Shown here piece by piece: positions 1 to 10,764 of a DNA stretch of 64,000 bases (positions within the stretch are counted from its first letter, which is position 1; each line of letters opens with the position of its first letter). The notes under the pieces were generated by a model. It saw only the letters and a program-made list of their open reading frames with translations, was not told the DNA's origin and did no database searches. Source of the DNA: Janthinobacterium fluminis (GTDB taxonomy: Bacteria > Pseudomonadota > Gammaproteobacteria > Burkholderiales > Burkholderiaceae_D); the NCBI RefSeq assembly GCF_028595325.1, contig NZ_JAQQXR010000005.1:474202-538201 (forward strand), written 5' to 3'. The position numbers and the translations under genes were made by a program.

Positions 1-1461
<1,461 letters not shown>

Positions 1462-1464
1462 ACC

Positions 1465-1749
1465 TGGGGTCAGGTCTAGACATGACGGTTTTCCCGAACC
1501 CAACTTTGGGGTCAGGTCTAGACATGGCGGTTTTTTCTTGGAGTAGGGAATGAAGTTGCCGGGCGGCGCGGAGGAGGGGGCGGTAAACCGCCATGTCTAG
1601 ACCTGACCCCAGGGGTAAAGCAACATGGCGCACCTTGCTGCCCGAACCCAACTTTGGGGTCAGGTCTAGACATGGCGGTTTTTTCTTGGAACAGGGAATG
1701 AAGTTGCCGGACGGCGCGGGTGTGGGGGCGGTAAACCGCCATGTCTAGA
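1465..1749. repeat. Array of five TCTAGA-centred 27-bp repeat arms (direct and inverted)
   Basis: Five copies of a 27-bp arm that begins TGGGGTCAGGTCTAGACATG and ends GCGGTTT: forward at 1465-1491 (one mismatch in the GCGG part), 1507-1533 and 1655-1681; inverted at 1585-1611 and, truncated, at 1733-1749. The pairs 1507/1585 and 1655/1733 can form long stems with about 50-bp loops. Each arm contains the 8-bp palindrome GTCTAGAC. The same arm recurs as a perfect inverted pair at 40556-40630, so this is a dispersed family. Position between pgm and a convergent gene fits REP or MITE-like intergenic elements. No transposase lies next to it. Confidence 0.85.
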
Positions 1750-1803
1750 GCTCCCCCCTTGGGGTGACCCCAGGGGGTAAAGCAAGATGGCGCACCTTGC
1801 CGC
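1493..1803. repeat. Tandem duplication with 148-bp period
   Basis: Two consecutive units start with CCCGAACCCAACTTTGGGGT at 1493 and 1641. Each holds one forward arm, a stretch ending GAATGAAGTTGCCGG, one inverted arm, and the tail GTAAAGCAA-ATGGCGCACCTTGC. The second unit has about 13 extra bases inside its inverted arm (around 1749-1765). The duplication is of the whole hairpin plus flank, which suggests local amplification after the element inserted. No coding potential is credible here despite short open frames. Confidence 0.8.
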
Positions 1804-1829
1804 CCGCGCAGGGCGGCAAGGCGCCGCGC

Positions 1830-3413
1830 TTACGGTGTCGCCAGGCCGGCGGCGGCAGGGGCGCCACGGTAGTTGTCGACCATGCGGTAGCGCTTGGCGT
1901 ACCAACCGAACGCCAGCATGGCGATGGCGGCGAAGGCGGCGAAGAAGAACATTTGGAAGGCGGTCACGCTGAAGCCGGTGGTCTGGATGTAGGCGGTGAC
2001 GGCGTCGTTTTTGACGCTGGCGTTGACGATCAGCACCCACAGGTTGCCCACCGTCGTGGACAGCAGCCACAGGCTCATGATGGTGCCTTTCATCGACGCC
2101 GGCGCCTGGCTGTAGGCGAATTCCAGGCCCGTCGCCGACACCAGCACTTCGCCCATCGTCAGCAGCACGTAGGGCAGGATTTGCCAGACGATGGACATGC
2201 TGGTGCCGCCGTCCATCTTCATCTGGATGGCGCCGATGACGATCCACGCCAGCGCCGAGAAGCCGATGCCCGCCGTCATGCGGCGCAGCGCCGTCGCTTC
2301 GTAGCCGAGGCGGCCCAGCAGCGGGTAGAGGATCAGGTTGTTGAAGGGGATCAGCAGCATCACCAGCGCCGGGTTCAGCGCCTGCATTTGCGCCGGCATG
2401 AACCACGACGGTTTTTCCATCGCGCCGCCTTGCACGACCCAGGTCGAGGCCTTTTGGTCGAACAGCGAGAAGAACGGCGTCACCAGCGCGAAGATGATGA
2501 GGATGCGCAGCACGGCGCGCACGCCTTCGACGGCGTGGTCGGGATGCATGCCGCGGGCGCGCTCCAGTTGCATGGCGATGCCGACGCCGCCGAAGGCCAG
2601 CAGCAGCACGAGGGCGCTGCAGGCGGCGATGACGAAGCCCCATTGCGGCGCCATGCACAGACTGACGATGGCGCCGGCCACGCCGAGGCGGGCGACGCTC
2701 AGGCCGGGCCGGGCCTGGCCCGGTTCGGCCGCCAGCAGCGCCGTGCGGGCGACGCGGCTGAAGGAGTGGGGGTCGGCCGGCGGCGGCGGCACGTGCACGT
2801 ATTTCTTTTTGCCCATCCAGAACACCATCGTGGCGATGAACATCAGGATGCCGGGAATGCCGAAGGCCACGGCCGGGCCGTAGTCGCGCAGGAAGATCGG
2901 GATCAGCAGCGAGGCGCCGAAGGAGCCCAGGTTGATGCTCCAGTAGAACATGTCGTAGACCAGCTTGGCCTTGCCCTTGTTGCTGGCGTCGAACTGGTCG
3001 CCGACGAAGGACGACACCAGCGGCTTGATGCCGCCGGAACCGAGGGCGATCAGGAACAGGCCGAAGTAGAAGCCGTTGAGGTTGTCTTCAAAATAGGCCA
3101 GGCAGGCGTGGCCCATGCAGTAGACCAGGCTGAGCCAGAAGACGGTGTTGTATTTGCCGAAGAAGCGGTCGGCCAGCCAGCCGCCCAGCAGCGGGAAGAA
3201 GAAGACGCCGATGACGAAGGTGTGGAACACGTGCTTGGCCTCGCCGGCGCGGTCGGCCACGGGCATGAACATCAGTAGCGTGCTGATGAGGAACGGCGTC
3301 AGGATGTTGCGCATGCCGTAGAAGCTGAAGCGCTCGCAGATCTCGTTGATGATGATGAAGGGAATTTGCCGGGGCATCGGTCCCTTGCCGGTTTGTGTCT
3401 CCACCTGTGACAT
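1830..3413 (-). CDS. POT/PTR2 family proton-coupled oligopeptide transporter
   Basis: Inner-membrane symporter expected to import di- and tripeptides with protons. The 527-residue product matches the usual family length of about 500. The N-terminal helix carries the ExxER proton-coupling signature, E24-x-x-E27-R28 followed by FSFYGMR, and the second PTR2 signature FYWSINLGSFGA is near residue 157. Many hydrophobic helices follow to the C-terminus. The start ATG at 3413 is preceded on its strand by a purine-rich GGGAGAG. It converges on the repeat array and diverges from the PadR gene. The exact substrate (dipeptide, tripeptide or other) cannot be read from sequence. Confidence 0.9.
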   Translation of the reverse strand: MSQVETQTGKGPMPRQIPFIIINEICERFSFYGMRNILTPFLISTLLMFMPVADRAGEAKHVFHTFVIGVFFFPLLGGWLADRFFGKYNTVFWLSLVYCMGHACLAYFEDNLNGFYFGLFLIALGSGGIKPLVSSFVGDQFDASNKGKAKLVYDMFYWSINLGSFGASLLIPIFLRDYGPAVAFGIPGILMFIATMVFWMGKKKYVHVPPPPADPHSFSRVARTALLAAEPGQARPGLSVARLGVAGAIVSLCMAPQWGFVIAACSALVLLLAFGGVGIAMQLERARGMHPDHAVEGVRAVLRILIIFALVTPFFSLFDQKASTWVVQGGAMEKPSWFMPAQMQALNPALVMLLIPFNNLILYPLLGRLGYEATALRRMTAGIGFSALAWIVIGAIQMKMDGGTSMSIVWQILPYVLLTMGEVLVSATGLEFAYSQAPASMKGTIMSLWLLSTTVGNLWVLIVNASVKNDAVTAYIQTTGFSVTAFQMFFFAAFAAIAMLAFGWYAKRYRMVDNYRGAPAAAGLATP

Positions 3414-3606
3414 TGGTTTGCTCTCCCAAATTTTTATCAGTGCGCGATGCTAAGCCGAAGTCCGTGCCTTGGCAACCAGAAATATGTCCGTTTACGCTAT
3501 TCGCTTAGCCAACGTTAGCATATATACCTCATTTCGATGCCAAGACGTCAGCATTTTTGCGACAGCGCCGGATGCGCGCCGGTTCCGGCAATATTGAAAA
3601 AATAAC

Positions 3607-3658
3607 TTGAAAAATCCCAAAGAGCGTCTTAAGATATATCTTAGTTTGATATATCTTA
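3607..3658 (+). promoter_or_regulatory. padR promoter with overlapping palindromic operator
   Basis: TTGAAA (3607-3612), 17-bp spacer, TAAGAT (3630-3635). The -10 lies inside the perfect 14-bp palindrome TAAGATATATCTTA (3630-3643), and a second half site GATATATCTTA follows at 3648-3658, just before the GGAGG ribosome site. This layout fits autorepression by the PadR protein encoded next. From memory, E. coli YqjI sites are also rich in TATATC; that link is inference. Confidence 0.7.
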
Positions 3659-3669
3659 TGGAGGTTTCT

Positions 3670-4188
3670 ATGTTCCACTTCTTTCGCGGACAGCACCGTG
3701 TCCACGCCCACCAGCACGGGCAGCCGCATTGCGGCGGGCGCGGGCCGAAGATGTTCGACGCCGGCTCGATGCGTTATGTCGTGCTGCAACTGATCGCCGA
3801 AAGGCCGCGCCACGGCTATGAAATCATCAAGGAAATCGAACAGCGGGCCGGCGGCAGCTACGCCCCCAGCCCGGGCGCGATCTATCCGTTGCTGTCTATG
3901 TTGCTCGACCTGGGCCATGTCTCGGCCGAAACCGAGGGCAACAAAAAGCTGCACAGCATCACCCCGGAAGGCCAGGCGTTTCTGGATGAAAACCGCCAAT
4001 TCGTCGACGCCATCCTGGCGCGCATGGCGGCGCCGCAGGAAGGGCGCGACGACGTCCGCCACCTGCTGCACGAATTGAAAGGCGTCGTCGTCGCGCGCGT
4101 GCGCAACGGCCAGCCCAGCGAGGCGCGCCTGGCCGCCGTCTGCGCCATCCTGCGCCGCGCCGCGGCCGAGATCGCGCAACTTGATTAA
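3670..4188 (+). CDS. PadR family regulator with His-rich N-terminus (YqjI-like)
   Basis: Winged-helix repressor, 172 residues from the ATG at 3670, chosen because GGAGG at 3660-3664 is correctly spaced and an upstream in-frame start would place coding sequence over the promoter. The N-terminus is rich in His with one Cys (HRVHAHQHGQPHC), then the PadR winged helix with RHGYEIIKEIEQ and SPGAIYPLLSML. E. coli YqjI, a metal-responsive PadR repressor, has the same plan of a His-rich N-tail plus winged helix, so metal sensing is a reasonable inference. The MFS gene starts 21 bp downstream and is probably co-transcribed and repressed together with it. Confidence 0.85.
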   Translation: MFHFFRGQHRVHAHQHGQPHCGGRGPKMFDAGSMRYVVLQLIAERPRHGYEIIKEIEQRAGGSYAPSPGAIYPLLSMLLDLGHVSAETEGNKKLHSITPEGQAFLDENRQFVDAILARMAAPQEGRDDVRHLLHELKGVVVARVRNGQPSEARLAAVCAILRRAAAEIAQLD

Positions 4189-4209
4189 CTACCCATACAA
4201 AGGAAGAAA

Positions 4210-5445
4210 ATGACCCCTATCCTCTTATCGCCCGGGCGCGAGCGCGCCATGCTATGGCTGCTCGCCCTGACGCAATTTACCGTCATCATGGATTTCATGG
4301 TGATGATGCCGCTGGCGCCGCAACTGATGCAAGCCTTCGCCATCTCGCCGGCCGCCGTCTCCGGCGCCGTCTCCGCCTACGCCTGGTGCGCCGGCGCGTC
4401 CGGCCTGTTCGCGGCCATCTACATCGACCGCTTCGACCGCAAGAAACTGCTGTTGCTGATGTTTTGCCTGTTCACGCTGTCGAATCTGGCCTGCGCGCTG
4501 GCGCCGACCTTCCACATCCTGGTCCTGTCGCGCGCCTTCGCCGGCCTGACCGGCGGCGTGCTCGGCTCGATCATCCTGGCCATCATCGGCGACACCATCC
4601 CGGCCCAGCGCCGCGGCGCCGCGACCGGCATCGTCATGACCTCGTTCAGCCTGGCGGCCGTGGCCGGCGTGCCGATCGGCGTCGTCATGGCGGCCCGCTT
4701 CGGCTGGGCCTCGCCGTTCTACCTGCTGGTGCTGCTGTCGGTGCTGATCTGGCTGGGCGCCGCCCGCGTGTTGCCGACGCTGACGGCGCACCGCGGCGCG
4801 CGGCAAGCCACGCTGGCCGAAGCCCTGCCGAACCTGCTCGCGCTGCTGGTGGTGCCGCAGCACCTGCGCGCCTTCCTGCTGTCGGGCCTGACGATGGTCT
4901 CGGCGATGCTGGTCATCCCCTTCATCTCGCCCGTCATCGTCAGCAACCTGGGCGTGAAGCCGGCCGACATCACCTGGATCTATTTGGCCGGCGGCCTCGC
5001 CTCGCTGTTCACGGCGCGCCGCATCGGCATGGCGGCCGACCGCTACGGCAAGCAGCGCGTCTACCGCTGGCTCGCGCTGTTCTCCATCCTGCCCATCCTG
5101 TGCATCACGCACCTGCCGGCGCTGCCGCTGCTGGCGCTGGTGTTCTTCTTCCCCTTCTTCATGGGCTCGATCGCCGGGCGCATGATCCCGCTGCAAGCCT
5201 TGCTGACGACGATACCGGATCCGGCCAAGCGCGGCGCCTTTCTCAGCGCCACCTCGGCGATCCAGCAACTGGGCAACGGCCTGGGCGCGTGGCTGGGCGG
5301 CCTGACCTTGACCACGGATAGCGCCGGCCACATCGGCGGCTACGCCATCAATGGCTGGCTGGCGGCGGGGCTGACCCTGATCGCCGTGTGGTGGGTCGGG
5401 CGGGTGCAGGGCGCGGCCGCGCCCCAGGCAGTGAAAGCGGCTTAA
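4210..5445 (+). CDS. MFS transporter (DHA1-like), probable PadR-controlled exporter
   Basis: Twelve-helix major facilitator of 411 residues. The first helix has the D-x-x-V/M-M-P pattern typical of DHA1 drug:H+ antiporters (DFMVMMPLAP), and the loop between helices 2 and 3 has DRFDRKK, a form of the MFS A motif. SRAFAGLTGGVLGS resembles motif B. GGAAG lies just upstream of the ATG. It sits 21 bp after the PadR gene and ends by overlapping the next convergent gene by 4 bp. If the regulator senses metal, the exporter could handle a metal chelate or siderophore; an organic drug is equally possible. Confidence 0.85.
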   Translation: MTPILLSPGRERAMLWLLALTQFTVIMDFMVMMPLAPQLMQAFAISPAAVSGAVSAYAWCAGASGLFAAIYIDRFDRKKLLLLMFCLFTLSNLACALAPTFHILVLSRAFAGLTGGVLGSIILAIIGDTIPAQRRGAATGIVMTSFSLAAVAGVPIGVVMAARFGWASPFYLLVLLSVLIWLGAARVLPTLTAHRGARQATLAEALPNLLALLVVPQHLRAFLLSGLTMVSAMLVIPFISPVIVSNLGVKPADITWIYLAGGLASLFTARRIGMAADRYGKQRVYRWLALFSILPILCITHLPALPLLALVFFFPFFMGSIAGRMIPLQALLTTIPDPAKRGAFLSATSAIQQLGNGLGAWLGGLTLTTDSAGHIGGYAINGWLAAGLTLIAVWWVGRVQGAAAPQAVKAA

Positions 5446-5993
5446 TTCTCGGCCGCGCCGGACGGCGCCTGCGCGGCGCCCCGGCGCTGCAAGGGCTGCC
5501 TCTCGCGGCGCCAGCGTTGCAGGCTCAGCAACTCGTCGCTGGCCGTATCTTCCACCAGAATCTCCTCGCTGCCGCTGGCGACGAGGAAGCTCTCCCAGCG
5601 GTGCGCCGCGTCCGCGCTATTCTCCACGAAACTGAATTGCCAATAACGCTTGCCGTTGACGGTGCGCGGCGCCGACTCGTACTCGATCAGCGCGCCATGC
5701 GCGGCGCCGGCGGAATCCTGCGCTATCCAGGCCGACCATGCCTGCAGCTCGGGCAAGGCCAGCAAAGCCTGCGCCGCCTGCTCCTTGCTGCGGCCGGCGG
5801 CGGCCCGTGGCGTGTCGGCCGCGGCCGGCGGCGCGGCGGCCGCGGCGAGCGGGGCCGGCACTGCGGCCGGCGCGGGCGCGGGTGCGGGCGGCTGTTGCGC
5901 CCATAGATAATAGGCGCCCAGCCCGGCGGCCAGCAGTCCGGCCAGCGTGCCGGCGACGATAGCGGTTTTCGACGATGATGGGCGTGGCGACAT
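5442..5993 (-). CDS. Hypothetical membrane-anchored protein with Ala/Pro linker
   Basis: I do not recognise this 183-residue protein. It has a basic N-terminus (MSPRPSSSK), one hydrophobic segment (about residues 10-28), an Ala/Pro-rich spacer of about 45 residues, and a compact C-terminal part with many acidic and aromatic residues. This predicts a cytoplasmic tail, a single membrane anchor and a periplasmic domain. I chose the ATG at 5993 because the longer frame from 6059 adds a non-hydrophobic Pro-rich leader. The last 4 bp overlap the stop of the convergent MFS gene. Codon use is like its neighbours. Confidence 0.65.
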   Translation of the reverse strand: MSPRPSSSKTAIVAGTLAGLLAAGLGAYYLWAQQPPAPAPAPAAVPAPLAAAAAPPAAADTPRAAAGRSKEQAAQALLALPELQAWSAWIAQDSAGAAHGALIEYESAPRTVNGKRYWQFSFVENSADAAHRWESFLVASGSEEILVEDTASDELLSLQRWRRERQPLQRRGAAQAPSGAAEN

Positions 5994-6068
5994 GCTGGCG
6001 GGTCCGGGTAGATGAGATGGCGGCCATACTAAAGCAAAGGTTAGCGGCGGGCAACGCAAGTGGAATGG

Positions 6069-6105
6069 AAAAAGCCTGCAAGGCGCGAACCTTGCAGGCT
6101 TTTTT
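6069..6105 (-). terminator. Rho-independent terminator downstream of groEL
   Basis: Perfect 10-bp stem GCCTGCAAGG / CCTTGCAGGC (6074-6083 and 6090-6099), with A5 on one side and T6 on the other, so it can act in both directions. It closes the groESL operon on the minus strand. Confidence 0.85.
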
Positions 6106-6147
6106 GCGTTGACGGGGCGCCGTCGCCGGCGTCCTATCGGTCCGACA

Positions 6148-7851
<1,704 letters not shown>

Positions 7852-8142
7852 TTACTTGACGACGATCGCCATGATGTCTTCTTCGCGCATCACCAGCAGC
7901 TCATCGCCGTCGACCTTGACGGTTTGGCCGGCGTATTTGCCGAACAGGACACGGTCGCCGACTTTGACGTCCAAAGGACGTACTTTGCCGTCGTCGAGAA
8001 TCTTGCCATTGCCTACGGCGAGCACTTCGCCTTGATCCGGTTTTTCAGCAGCAGCATCAGGAATGATGAGGCCGGATGCAGTTTTGGTCTCTTGGTCGAG
8101 GCGTTTGACGATGACACGATCGTTCAAAGGGCGAAGATTCAT
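7852..8142 (-). CDS. groES: 10 kDa co-chaperonin GroES
   Basis: Heptameric lid of the GroEL chamber. The product has 96 residues starting [16 protein letters not shown], identical in plan to the family. The flexible GroEL-binding loop ([12 protein letters not shown]) is present. The start is the ATG at 8142, supported by AAGGAG a few bases upstream; an upstream extension of the frame crosses the leader and is not coding. First gene of the groESL operon. Confidence 0.98.
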   Translation of the reverse strand: MNLRPLNDRVIVKRLDQETKTASGLIIPDAAAEKPDQGEVLAVGNGKILDDGKVRPLDVKVGDRVLFGKYAGQTVKVDGDELLVMREEDIMAIVVK

Positions 8143-8273
8143 ACAAAACTCCTTAAAGTTCAATGGATAGATATTGCTAAATGATGAAAGTGGCGGCCCG
8201 CGGCCGTCACCGTCTTCAGTCGATTGCCGCGGCAAATGGCTTGTGGGCAGCTTGCCGCGGCGAGAAAGAGTTG

Positions 8274-8328
8274 TTAGCACTCTCTACTAACGAGTGCCAA
8301 TTATAGGGACGGTATGGGGGTATTTCAA
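8274..8328 (-). promoter_or_regulatory. groESL promoter with CIRCE operator
   Basis: Read on the minus strand: TTGAAA (8328-8323), 17-bp spacer, TATAAT (8305-8300), then an HrcA-binding CIRCE element covering the start point. On the plus strand CIRCE reads TTAGCACTC (8274-8282), 9-bp spacer, GAGTGCCAA (8292-8300), with one mismatch to the consensus. The -10 abuts the element, so HrcA binding would block initiation. CTTGAAA at the -35 also resembles a sigma-32 -35 box, but no matching sigma-32 -10 at the right spacing is evident. Confidence 0.92.
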
Positions 8329-8529
8329 GGGCGCACACGTTTATTTCATATCGATATGCATAATGCTCGGGCGCAAATGCACTGGCTTTGCGCTGCCTCA
8401 AGCGCGCGGCGCCGCCGTCCCGCTTTCCGTCGCTATCGCTTGTTTGGATTCGATTGCTTTTGTGTATGGAAGTCTTTAGAGTATGACCCTGATAATATTT
8501 GCCAATCAGTAATTCGTAAAAGGATAGCC

Positions 8530-9255
8530 ATGTCTTCACCCATTCGCCACCTGTGCGCCGCCGTACTGGGCGCCGTCGCCCTGATGAACGGCGCCGTCGC
8601 CGCCGAGCCGGCTTTTCTCGACGACGTCAGCATCGTCGCCATGACGGCCGACGACAAGCAGGCCCTGAAGGAGGGCGTGCTGCACTTCCTCGATAAAAAC
8701 GAGGACGGCGGCAAACAAACCTGGCGCCACCCGGGCAATGCCGGCATGACGGCCGATTTGTCGGTGGACAAGACGGTGATGCTGGAAGACGGCCGCTCGT
8801 TCATCTTTTGCCGCCAGTTGGGCCTGGTGTTGCGCGCCGGCGGCAAAGAGCAGGACTTGAGCCGCAAAACCTGCACGCAGAAAAGCGGCAAGTTCGACAT
8901 CGCCGGACTGGACCCCGTCGCCGCCGTCCATCCGCCCTTCCTGTCCGACGTCAGCGTCGCGCAGCTGAACAAGAAGGAAAAGGCGTCGCTGCTGGCCGCC
9001 GCCGTGGAGGCGCTGAAGGGGATGGAAGAAGGCCGCACGGCCGCCTGGAGCAACAAGGGCCTGGGCAATCCGCAGCCGCTGCGTGTGGCCTTGACCGTGT
9101 CCAACACGGCGACCAAGCCGGGCGGCTTCAGGGATTGCCGCGACTTGACGATGGTGCTGTCGGCGAAAAACACCCAGCAGACGCTGGTGCGCCGTTCCTG
9201 CGAGGGGCGCACCGGCTGGATGGACATCGAGCCCGGCCACGAGCACGACGACTAA
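8530..9255 (+). CDS. Secreted protein with two tandem surface-antigen-like repeats
   Basis: A 241-residue exported protein. A signal peptide (MSSPIRHLCAAVLGAVALMN, cleavage near AVAAEP) is followed by two similar blocks of about 100 residues. Each opens with FLDDVSIV or FLSDVSVA, goes on through an amphipathic helix and a Trp (QTWRHPG or AAWSNKG), then CRQLGLVL or CRDLTMVL, and ends with a second Cys (SRKTC or RRSC) and a final G-x-x-DI motif. The W...CR...C pattern recalls the C-terminal domain of 17-kDa surface antigens; that is a weak resemblance. Each repeat could hold one disulfide in the periplasm. No partner gene is evident. Confidence 0.6.
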   Translation: MSSPIRHLCAAVLGAVALMNGAVAAEPAFLDDVSIVAMTADDKQALKEGVLHFLDKNEDGGKQTWRHPGNAGMTADLSVDKTVMLEDGRSFIFCRQLGLVLRAGGKEQDLSRKTCTQKSGKFDIAGLDPVAAVHPPFLSDVSVAQLNKKEKASLLAAAVEALKGMEEGRTAAWSNKGLGNPQPLRVALTVSNTATKPGGFRDCRDLTMVLSAKNTQQTLVRRSCEGRTGWMDIEPGHEHDD

Positions 9256-9360
9256 GTCCGCCGGACAGGGCGGCGGGCGCCTGCGCGGCGTGCTACGGCA
9301 TGTCCCCGCAGGCAACTTGACTGCATTATTGTAAATATCTGTGACGGCGGCCTGATTCGA

Positions 9361-9389
9361 TTGACGCCCCTGTGGGTGCGCCCTATAGT
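9361..9389 (+). promoter_or_regulatory. zapB promoter
   Basis: TTGACG (9361-9366), 17-bp spacer, TATAGT (9384-9389). The predicted start point, 6-8 bases past the -10, falls on or next to the ATG of zapB at 9396. Confidence 0.7.
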
Positions 9390-9395
9390 GGTGGG

Positions 9396-9632
9396 ATGAT
9401 TTCCGAATTCCACGAATTATCCGAAAAAATCGGCCAGTTGGCCGACATGACGCACGCGCTGCGGCGCGAAAATGCCTACCTGCGCCAGGCCAACGCGGCC
9501 CTGGGCGCCGAAAACGCCGTGTATCTGCAGCGCATCAGCGAGGCGCACCAGCGCGTCGAAGCGCTGCTGGAAAAAATCCCCGAGCTGGTCCAGGCGGGAA
9601 TCAATGAAGCGGCCGAAGAGAAAGAAGCTTGA
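9396..9632 (+). CDS. ZapB/TIGR02449-like cell division coiled-coil protein
   Basis: Small 78-residue coiled-coil protein, with heptads from ISEFHELSEKIGQLADMTHAL to the end and an acidic tail. It precedes zapA, as in many beta- and gammaproteobacteria, where such proteins join ZapA in stabilising the FtsZ ring. Start at 9396 because the frame extension to 9372 would lie inside the promoter; GGTGGG directly precedes this ATG. Its stop overlaps the zapA start (TGATG), so the two are translationally coupled. Exact equivalence to E. coli ZapB is inferred from length and context. Confidence 0.75.
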   Translation: MISEFHELSEKIGQLADMTHALRRENAYLRQANAALGAENAVYLQRISEAHQRVEALLEKIPELVQAGINEAAEEKEA

Positions 9633-9943
9633 TGACACATTTGGACGTCACCATCATGGGCCAATCCTACCGCATGGTGTGCAAGGAGGAGGAAGAGAAG
9701 GCTTTGCGCGAAGCGGCCAAATTCCTCGACGGCAAAATGACGGCGATCCGCGACGCCGGCAAAATCAAGGGCAACGACCGCATCGCCGTGCTGGCCGCCC
9801 TGGGTGTGGCGGCGGAATTCCTGTCCGTCAAATCGCCGCAGGGCCCGCTCTCCGAACTGACCATCCTGGAAGTCAAGGAGAAAATCGACGCCATGCACGC
9901 CGTCCTCGACAGCGCCCTGACGCCGCAGGAAAATCTGTTCTAA
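9632..9943 (+). CDS. zapA: Cell division protein ZapA
   Basis: FtsZ-ring associated protein that bundles FtsZ filaments. The 103 residues have the typical fold order: an N-terminal strand region LDVTIMGQSYRMVCKEEEE, then KALREAAKFLDGKM and a long C-terminal helix. The ATG at 9632 overlaps the zapB stop codon; a TTG one codon earlier is less likely. The 6S RNA gene follows directly, a conserved arrangement in proteobacteria that supports both calls. Confidence 0.92.
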   Translation: MTHLDVTIMGQSYRMVCKEEEEKALREAAKFLDGKMTAIRDAGKIKGNDRIAVLAALGVAAEFLSVKSPQGPLSELTILEVKEKIDAMHAVLDSALTPQENLF

Positions 9944-9957
9944 TCAGCGAAATAGGT

Positions 9958-9985
9958 TTGACATGCGGGGGCATAGGAGTAAACT
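9958..9985 (+). promoter_or_regulatory. 6S RNA promoter
   Basis: TTGACA (9958-9963), 16-bp spacer, TAAACT (9980-9985), placing the start point at about 9991-9993, at the predicted 5' end of 6S RNA. Confidence 0.65.
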
Positions 9986-9990
9986 TCGGG

Positions 9991-10172
9991 TCTACCCTGC
10001 AGTGTTCGCGATTGCCATATATTCCTTGAACCATTTATGTGCACCGGTTGCGGAATTTTGTTCGATGGGAGTGAGCGTCGCTAGTCCGACGAACCCGAAA
10101 TTGAACTAACTGTGACCACCTTGAACCGTTTGGTTCGGGATGCCGGCATAACGGCACATGCGGGGTTCCACA
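9991..10172 (+). ncRNA. ssrS: 6S RNA
   Basis: Regulator of sigma-70 RNA polymerase that mimics an open promoter. Seen: the conserved 5' block CCCTGCAGTGTTCGC near 9995-10009 and the 3' block CACCTTGAACCGTTTGGTTC near 10117-10136, followed by GCCGGCATAACGGCACATGC, all in the order known from E. coli 6S. The ends pair to form the closing stem. The length of about 182 nt equals the E. coli RNA (184 nt). It lies downstream of zapA, its conserved neighbour. The ends are estimated to within a few bases. Confidence 0.88.
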
Positions 10173-10178
10173 TTCGAT

Positions 10179-10217
10179 AGCGGTTGCCTGCATCTTGCGA
10201 TGCGCAACCGCTTTTTT
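10179..10217 (+). terminator. Rho-independent terminator after 6S RNA
   Basis: Stem GCGGTTGC (10180-10187) / GCAACCGC (10204-10211) with a small inner hairpin and a T6 run at 10212-10217. Confidence 0.85.
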
Positions 10218-10260
10218 GCGCGCGCGGCGTATGCGCGCCGCCCATCAGGAGCGCAGCCCC

Positions 10261-10722
<462 letters not shown>

Positions 10723-10764
10723 GCCCGCCGCCCCCGTGGCGGCGGCGGGGCCTGCGCGGCGCTG

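Noticed and set aside
1465..1803. CRISPR array
   Set aside because: Arms alternate in orientation, spacing is irregular, the spacers are themselves duplicated, and there are no cas genes.
1764..3278. 504-codon plus-strand frame opposite the peptide transporter
   Set aside because: Gln/His/Arg-rich shadow; the minus strand encodes a complete POT transporter.
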